A stretch of DNA of 18,496 bases, from positions 1 to 18,496 of the forward strand of contig JASHTT010000173.1 of assembly GCA_030040415.1 (NCBI GenBank), in the 5' to 3' direction. Positions 13,890-18,496 of the stretch are shown here, piece by piece. A program made the translations under genes and the position numbers. The notes under the pieces were generated by a model. It was given only the letters and a program-made list of their open reading frames with translations, was not told where the DNA came from and ran no database searches. The stretch comes from Streptosporangiaceae bacterium (GTDB taxonomy: Bacteria; Actinomycetota; Actinomycetes; Streptosporangiales; Streptosporangiaceae). Within the stretch, counting starts at the first letter, position 1. The number at the start of each line of letters is the position of its first letter.

Positions 13890-13918
13890 GACGGTCCCTC
13901 CGTTGTCTGCAAAGTCTC

Positions 13919-13939
13919 GCGAGTCCGCTTGGGACTCGC
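13919..13939 (-). promoter_or_regulatory. Leader hairpin upstream of the TIGR03118 gene
   Basis: GCGAGTCC at 13919-13926 and GGACTCGC at 13932-13939 form an 8-bp perfect stem with a 5-base loop, 30-50 bases upstream of the ATG and above its ribosome binding site. It may be an operator or an mRNA element. A CTCGCGAG palindrome (13916-13923) overlaps it. Confidence 0.45.
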
Positions 13940-13960
13940 CACCGATGGCACGTGCGGACG

Positions 13961-13990
13961 CCGGATCAGGTTCAATGCGGCCCTGACCGG
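13961..13990 (-). terminator. Hairpin after the RIO kinase gene
   Basis: CCGG-(A)-TCAGG at 13961-13970 pairs with CCTGACCGG at 13982-13990, a 9-bp stem with a one-base bulge and 11-base loop, 30-59 bases beyond the kinase stop. A smaller GCCAGG/CCTGGC hairpin (14005-14020) touches the stop codon. Together they could end the kinase transcript. Confidence 0.4.
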
Positions 13991-14019
13991 TCACGTGCCG
14001 CTATGCCAGGTCGGCCTGG

Positions 14020-14943
14020 CTAGAGGGTCGTCAGCCCCGCCTCCGCGCGGAGTTCGGCCGCCAGCCCGGCCGGCTCTGGATCGCAGTTCGTGAGGCCACG
14101 GGCGGTGAACCAGCGGGCTACGTTCGCCGCGTCACGGTCGAGGAACTCACCGCCACGCGGGTTGGCGATAACGTCAACGACCTGCGGCATGTCGATCATG
14201 AAGAGCTGGCCGTGATGGACCAGCAGGTTGTAGGCCGAGAGGTCGCCGTGTGCGTAGCCCAGCCGGGCGAGCGCGCATAGCGCGGGCACGAGCTGATCCC
14301 ACAGCGCCGTCAGGCTGGCCGGATCCGGCCTGATCTCGGCGAGCCGCGGCGCGGGACTGCCGTCTGCGTCTCCGATGAACTCCAGCAGGAGTTCTGTTCC
14401 CAGAACCTGGACCGGGTAGGGGACAGGCAACCCTGCCTTAGTCAGCTCTCTTAGCGCGGCGAACTCGGCCTCTGCCCACTGCGTCGCGATCATCGCCCGG
14501 CCCGCGGCTGACCGGTTCGCCATGGCCCTGTTCACCCGCGATTCGCGAACCCGCCGACCCTCCAGGTACTGGGTATCGCGCTGGAACATGCGATGCTCCG
14601 CAGCCCGGTACCGCTTGGCCGCCAGCAGGCACGAACGCTGCGTCCCTGGCACGCCGCGGCGCACGAGGAACACGTCGGCTTCCTTGCCGGTCTTGAGAAT
14701 CCCGAGTTCGGTGTCGACCGCGGCAAGCTCGGTGACCAGCCAGCGCGGGTAAGGGGGTGGGCCCTTTTCCGTTGGTGACGACTGATCCCAGGTGGACCAG
14801 CGCTCGCCTGCTTGCAGACCGTCAGCGTAATCTTCGGCGTCTGCGGCGGGCAGTCTTGCCCGGTTCCGGTCGCGCTTGGCGAACGTCAGATCATCGTCGT
14901 CGAAGCGCCGCTTGCCGCGGCGCGGATGGGTACTGCTGGGCAC
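14020..14943 (-). CDS. RIO-type serine protein kinase
   Basis: A 307-residue RIO-family atypical kinase/ATPase. A basic, polar N-terminus (1-60) precedes the kinase core. The nucleotide loop is LKTGKEADVFL (83-93), the equivalent of STGKEA. The ATP-binding lysine is K110 in AAKRY. The hinge is LLLEFIGD near 186-192. The catalytic HGDLSAYNLL has D234 and N239, and the metal-binding D251 is in MIDMPQVVD, the bacterial form of the archaeal/eukaryotic IDxxQ. All catalytic residues are present. RIO1 acts in ribosome maturation in eukaryotes and archaea; the role of bacterial RIO proteins is unclear. The GTG at 14943 follows AGGAG at an 8-base spacing. It reads alone, between the TIGR03118 and propeller genes on the same strand. 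Confidence 0.9.
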   Translation of the reverse strand: MPSSTHPRRGKRRFDDDDLTFAKRDRNRARLPAADAEDYADGLQAGERWSTWDQSSPTEKGPPPYPRWLVTELAAVDTELGILKTGKEADVFLVRRGVPGTQRSCLLAAKRYRAAEHRMFQRDTQYLEGRRVRESRVNRAMANRSAAGRAMIATQWAEAEFAALRELTKAGLPVPYPVQVLGTELLLEFIGDADGSPAPRLAEIRPDPASLTALWDQLVPALCALARLGYAHGDLSAYNLLVHHGQLFMIDMPQVVDVIANPRGGEFLDRDAANVARWFTARGLTNCDPEPAGLAAELRAEAGLTTL

Positions 14944-15227
14944 TCTTGCGGCTCCTGAGACATGAGGAGTGGACGGGCAGCATCAAACTCGAGTTGGTCA
15001 TCTGCGTCCTCCCTCCTGCTCAGCGAGCGCAGCGCGCGGGGGTCCGGGGGTAGTCCCGCCGGGCCAGCACATCGCGGGGCCAGCCAGGACGGTCCTGGGT
15101 CGGGCCGACATTGTCACGACATGGCCGCCGTCGGCAACTGGTTTTCGCTCACGCGGGCCCAGACGACCAGCCCGGCCGCACTCGGCAGGCACCGCCCCGG
15201 AAGCTCCTATGGCGGGCTCCGTACGGT
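14944..15227. other. Intergenic stretch between the RIO and propeller genes
   Basis: 284 bases with no supported gene. It must hold the RIO promoter and the 3' end of the propeller gene. A CAGGAC-G-GTCCTG palindrome sits at 15085-15097, and a CCGTACGG palindrome is at 15219-15226. Several open frames on both strands show no ribosome site and Pro/Arg-rich antisense-like composition, so I see nothing coding. Confidence 0.4.
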
Positions 15228-16457
15228 CTATGGTCCGGTGAGCAGCACCTGACTGTAAATGCCGGCGCTGAGCGCGAAGCAGCGGGTAGCCGAAGGGCAA
15301 GAGATCGCGTGGACGTCATAGCCGGCGGTCGGTGCTTCTGCTGCCGTCCAGCTGCCCTGCGACCAGGTCAGCAGCAGCCCGAGCGGTTGGCTGGCGGAGT
15401 TCTCATACTCGCCGCCTGCCACGCAGCGCGACGAGACCGGGCACGCCACCGTGTTCAGGCTGGTCCACGGATTCGCCCCGGCATTGCGGGGAAGTGGTGC
15501 TGTGGTTGCCGTCCATTTCTTTCCGGACCAGGCAAGCAAGACGCCTTCCTGGTCACCGGCCGAGTTGTCATAAGATCCAGCGGCGACGCACTCGGTCACG
15601 GTCGGGCAGGCGATGGCGTCGATCGCGGCGCCCGCGTTCGCAGCCGCTCCTTTGGGCAGCGGCACGTCAACGTCCGACCACTTGCCCTGCCACCAGGTCA
15701 GCAGCAGCAACTGGGGAGAGGAACCGTCGTCGGCGTAGTCCCAGCCGCCGGCGAAGCACCGGGAAGCAGCCGGGCAGGAGACGGCGTTCAGGGCACCCAA
15801 CGCCTGAGCACCTGTCGGCACCGGTGCTGCGGTCGCGGTCCACTTGCCATCGGACCGGCGCAAGATCAGGCCGTACTGATCGGGGCTGGCGTCGTACTGG
15901 CCCACGGCCGTGCACCAGGTCGGCGACGGGCAAGAGATGCCGCTGACCACGGCGTCCGGGTTAGAGTTCGCGCCGGCGGGCAGTGGCGCGATCGCCGCCG
16001 TCCAGGTCTTTCCTGACCAGCTGAGGAGCATCGCCTGGTTGCCGCTGGCATCCCGGTAATGACCACCGGCGAAGCACGTCGTCGCCGCTGGGCATGCGAC
16101 GCTGGCCACTGTCGCTTGCTGGGTGGCGGCTATCGCTCCCGCGGGCAGTGGCGCCTGTGTGTCAGTCCACTTCTTCCCCGACAGGGCCAGCAAGGCGGCG
16201 GGGGAGTTCAAAGGAGTAGCGGTGTAGCCGGCGCCGCCCGCGCACTGCGTCGCCGACGAGCATGAGAGCGCCAGCGGCCGAAACGAATTGGGCGCGGCGC
16301 CGGCCGGCAGCGGCAGCTTGCTAGCGCTCCAGCCTTGCGAATCAGCTGCCGTCGCCAGCCCAGGGGCACTGACCGCCAAGCACGCGGCGGAAGCCAGCAC
16401 GACCAACCCGACGTTGACCGCGTGCTGTCGCGTACCGCCAAGGCGCCACCAGCGCAT
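15228..16457 (-). CDS. Secreted seven-repeat CX5C protein, probable seven-bladed propeller
   Basis: A 409-residue exported protein with a signal peptide (basic start MRWWRLGG, core about 15-31, cleavage after ATA at 36). The mature part has repeats of about 48-56 residues: a strand ending (V/I)(S/A)C-P-x4-C, then AGG or AVG with Y-D, then LLLTWSGxxWT, then APLPAGA. There are seven CX5C pairs at 66/72, 122/128, 176/182, 228/234, 284/290, 339/345 and 387/393. The first repeat lacks its N-terminal half and the last lacks its WT-APLPAGA strand; the N-terminus (WSASKLPLPAGA) supplies it, the velcro closure of propellers. Ligand and role are unknown. AAGGGGA at 5-base spacing supports the ATG at 16457. 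It is divergent from the beta-helix gene. Repeat structure is seen; the fold is inferred. Confidence 0.82.
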   Translation of the reverse strand: MRWWRLGGTRQHAVNVGLVVLASAACLAVSAPGLATAADSQGWSASKLPLPAGAAPNSFRPLALSCSSATQCAGGAGYTATPLNSPAALLALSGKKWTDTQAPLPAGAIAATQQATVASVACPAATTCFAGGHYRDASGNQAMLLSWSGKTWTAAIAPLPAGANSNPDAVVSGISCPSPTWCTAVGQYDASPDQYGLILRRSDGKWTATAAPVPTGAQALGALNAVSCPAASRCFAGGWDYADDGSSPQLLLLTWWQGKWSDVDVPLPKGAAANAGAAIDAIACPTVTECVAAGSYDNSAGDQEGVLLAWSGKKWTATTAPLPRNAGANPWTSLNTVACPVSSRCVAGGEYENSASQPLGLLLTWSQGSWTAAEAPTAGYDVHAISCPSATRCFALSAGIYSQVLLTGP

Positions 16458-16726
16458 CGTCGTCCCCTTCTGCCCGCATACCGGATGTTTCACAAGATCT
16501 CGCCCGAAGCGTTTCATGGACGCCGCAGCGGCGCAACGGCGTGCCAGCTCCCGGTCGGCGCTCGCCGCATGGCGAGTCGGCGGCAGGGCTCAAAGGTCTA
16601 TGCCAACCAGTCCTGCGAATTGGCCTTCCGGCTCGGCCAGCCGCCATTCGAAGCCGCGGGTCCTAGCGGTCGGTGGGTGACGCTCGTATCGTTTTCCTGT
16701 TGGCAGACCGTCGAGGAGGGTTTGGC
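16458..16726. promoter_or_regulatory. Divergent region between two secreted-protein genes
   Basis: 269 bases between the propeller gene (minus) and the beta-helix gene (plus). It should contain both promoters. TATCGT at 16688-16693 is a possible plus-strand -10 without a clear -35. The ribosome binding sites are clear: the minus-strand AAGGGGA (reading 16469-16463) and the plus-strand GGAGGG at 16714-16719. No gene is supported inside. Confidence 0.35.
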
Positions 16727-18457
16727 ATGAGTTCTCGCATTCGTGGCGCACTCCGTCTCACATCGGCGATGGGGGCGGTGGCGCTCGGCTGCGGGGTACT
16801 GTCCGCCTGGACGCTGCCTGCCGCCGCCGCGGTGAATCACGAGGCGCGGGCCGGCAGCCCGAAGGTGCTGCTCGTCGGCACGTACCACGGCAAGGCCGGC
16901 GGCTATACGACCATCCAGGCAGCGGTGAACGCCGCCCTGCCTGGTGACTGGATCCTGGTGGCACCCGGCGACTATCACGAGACAGCCGACGAGACCGGCC
17001 CGTACGGCAACCCCGACGACGGTGCGATGGGCGGCGTCTACATCGACAAGTCGGGCATCACGCTGCGCGGCATGAACCGCAATACCGTGATCGTTGACGG
17101 CACCAAGGCCGGCGCGACGCCGTGCAGCTCTAAGGCTTCCGAGCAGAACTACGGCCGGGTCGTGGACGGTCATGCTGTGGGCCGGAACGGCATCGTGGTG
17201 TGGAAGGCCAGCGACGTCAGCATCGAAAACCTCACCGTCTGCAATTTCCTGGCCGGCACCGGCGACTCCGGCAACCAGATCTGGTGGAACGGCGGTGACA
17301 ACTCCGGCAAGATCGGCCTGACTGGTTACTGGGGCAGCTACCTGACCGCGACCTCGACCTTCTACAGCAACGAGAAAACCGCCGCGGAGTATGGCATCTT
17401 CGCGAGCAACTCGGCAGGCCCGGCGTCATGGAACCAGCTGTACGGCAGCGACATGAACGACTCGGGTTCCTACGTGGGCGCGTGCATGCAGCGGTGTGAT
17501 GTGGTCATGGACCACATGTGGATGGAGGACAACGCGCTCGGCTACTCGGGCACCAACTCCGGCGGCACCGTGATCATCGAGAACTCGCAGTTTGACGACA
17601 ACCAGGACGGGCTCGACACCAACACGCAGGTCATCGGTGACCCGCCGGCACCGCAAGACGGTCGTTGCCCGGACCACGGCAAGAGCCCGATCACGCACAC
17701 CACCTCGTGCTGGGTGCTGATCCACAACTACATTCACGGCAACAACAACAACATGGCCCCGGCGGCGGGCTCTGCAGCCGCCGGTCCGATCGGCACCGGC
17801 ATGACAATCTCGGGCGGCCGTTACGACACTGTCATGGACAACCTGATCGAGGACAACGGCGCCTGGGGTGCGCTGTTCGTGCCGTACGCCCAGACCGGCA
17901 CGCCGAGCCTGCATCAGACCTGCGCCGGCATCGGCGGCCACAAGAATCCGATCTTCGGCTGCGTCATGGACCCGGAAAGTGACGCGATGCTGCACAACAC
18001 GTTCAAGGACAACGGGTACTTCAAGAACCCGAGCAACTCCGACTTCGGGCAGATAACGCTGTACGCGGGCGAGCCGCAGAACTGCTTTGCCGGGAACAAG
18101 TACCCGGACGGCAGCGCGCCAGCCAACCTGGAGAAGACGCAGCCGCACTGCGGGGCCATCACGAAGGCGGCCAACACCGGTGGCCCGCTGCTCGCGCAGG
18201 TGCTGTGTGACACCGGCTTCGGAACGTGCCCGAAGGATGCGCACTACCCGAAGGTGACCGGCAAGGTGGTGCTGAAGCCGCTGCCCAAGAACCTGCCGAC
18301 GATGCCCAACCCGTGCGCGAACGTGCCGGTGAACCCGTGGTGCCCGTCCGGCGCGCAGCACTCCGACCGGAACAGCGCGCCGCGGACCGCGGTCGGCGTC
18401 GCCGGCGTGACCGCGCCGAGCAGGATGCAGCCCGCGCTGATTCCGGTTCGGGACTGA
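16727..18457 (+). CDS. Secreted right-handed parallel beta-helix protein
   Basis: A 576-residue exported protein. The signal peptide has a basic start (MSSRIRGALR), a hydrophobic core about 11-30 and a likely cleavage after PAAAA (35). The mature part starts with KVLLVGTYHGKAGGYTTIQAAVNAALPGDWILVAPGDYHE, the entry of pectin-lyase-like and DUF1565 beta-helix proteins. It continues in short coils with N/D/G ladders such as GVYIDKSGITLRGMN, GIVVWKASDVSIENLTVCNF, VIIENSQFDDNQDGLDTNTQ and MHNTFKDNG. Fourteen cysteines are in the mature region, including a CMQRC pair and a Cys-rich C-terminus. A polysaccharide lyase or adhesin-like role is possible, but no catalytic Asp/Arg set can be assigned with confidence. 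GGAGGG, 7 bases upstream, fixes the ATG at 16727; an upstream in-frame ATG at 16673 lacks a site. Confidence 0.85.
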   Translation: MSSRIRGALRLTSAMGAVALGCGVLSAWTLPAAAAVNHEARAGSPKVLLVGTYHGKAGGYTTIQAAVNAALPGDWILVAPGDYHETADETGPYGNPDDGAMGGVYIDKSGITLRGMNRNTVIVDGTKAGATPCSSKASEQNYGRVVDGHAVGRNGIVVWKASDVSIENLTVCNFLAGTGDSGNQIWWNGGDNSGKIGLTGYWGSYLTATSTFYSNEKTAAEYGIFASNSAGPASWNQLYGSDMNDSGSYVGACMQRCDVVMDHMWMEDNALGYSGTNSGGTVIIENSQFDDNQDGLDTNTQVIGDPPAPQDGRCPDHGKSPITHTTSCWVLIHNYIHGNNNNMAPAAGSAAAGPIGTGMTISGGRYDTVMDNLIEDNGAWGALFVPYAQTGTPSLHQTCAGIGGHKNPIFGCVMDPESDAMLHNTFKDNGYFKNPSNSDFGQITLYAGEPQNCFAGNKYPDGSAPANLEKTQPHCGAITKAANTGGPLLAQVLCDTGFGTCPKDAHYPKVTGKVVLKPLPKNLPTMPNPCANVPVNPWCPSGAQHSDRNSAPRTAVGVAGVTAPSRMQPALIPVRD

Positions 18458-18496
18458 CAGAACTTCGGCCCGGACGCCGCTGACCCCGGCTTCGCC

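Noticed and set aside
15030..15075. GGGGGTCC...CCGCCGGGCCA looked like a tRNA 3' arm
   Set aside because: There is no TTC-type T-loop, anticodon arm or acceptor partner.
15111..16016. A 301-codon plus-strand open frame
   Set aside because: It is the antisense of the repeat protein; its apparent repeats mirror the real CX5C repeats.

Overview
The window is high-GC DNA with actinobacterial hallmarks: a DUF397 protein, a DUF3040-like membrane protein, a DUF6230/DUF6114 pair, DUF929 thioredoxin-fold proteins next to a VKOR, GTG starts and ATGA/GTGA gene overlaps. I infer a filamentous or soil actinomycete, perhaps Streptosporangiales-like; the sequence alone does not fix the genus. Twenty protein genes are supported. 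I see no rRNA, tRNA, CRISPR array, transposase or integrase.

Layout. (1) 1-2484, plus strand: the 3' part of a VKOR-family quinone-linked thiol oxidase followed by two tandem DUF929 proteins, each a membrane-anchored thioredoxin-like domain with a CPYC motif. This reads as an extracytoplasmic disulfide-forming module. (2) 2504-3711, minus strand: a VOC/glyoxalase protein, an orphan DUF397 protein in a patch with atypical codons, and a DUF3040-like membrane protein. (3) 3876-5611, plus: a DUF1453-like multi-pass protein overlapping an L-2-hydroxyglutarate oxidase (lhgO) by ATGA. (4) 5673-7403: an ArsB/SLC13-type permease (minus) divergent from a MerR-family regulator (plus) with a Pro/Gly/His repeat tail. 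(5) 7605-10397, plus: a cell-surface cluster of a DUF6230 exported protein, a DUF6114 membrane protein fused through a Ser-Pro linker to an extracellular domain, and a small secreted protein of unknown family, closed by a strong hairpin. (6) 10545-12593: an alpha/beta hydrolase, a GNAT acetyltransferase and a DinB/DUF664 protein. (7) 12705-18457: a secreted TIGR03118 protein, a RIO-type kinase, a secreted seven-repeat CX5C protein that probably folds as a disulfide-stapled seven-bladed propeller, and a divergent secreted right-handed beta-helix protein.

The common theme is the cell envelope. Eight of the twenty products carry a signal peptide or signal-anchor, and several others are multi-pass membrane proteins. 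The VKOR/DUF929 module at one end would supply disulfides, and two exported proteins at the other end each carry 14 cysteines in their mature regions. That functional link is my inference; the genes are about 13 kb apart. The least described items are the DUF929 pair, the DUF6114 fusion cluster and the CX5C propeller.
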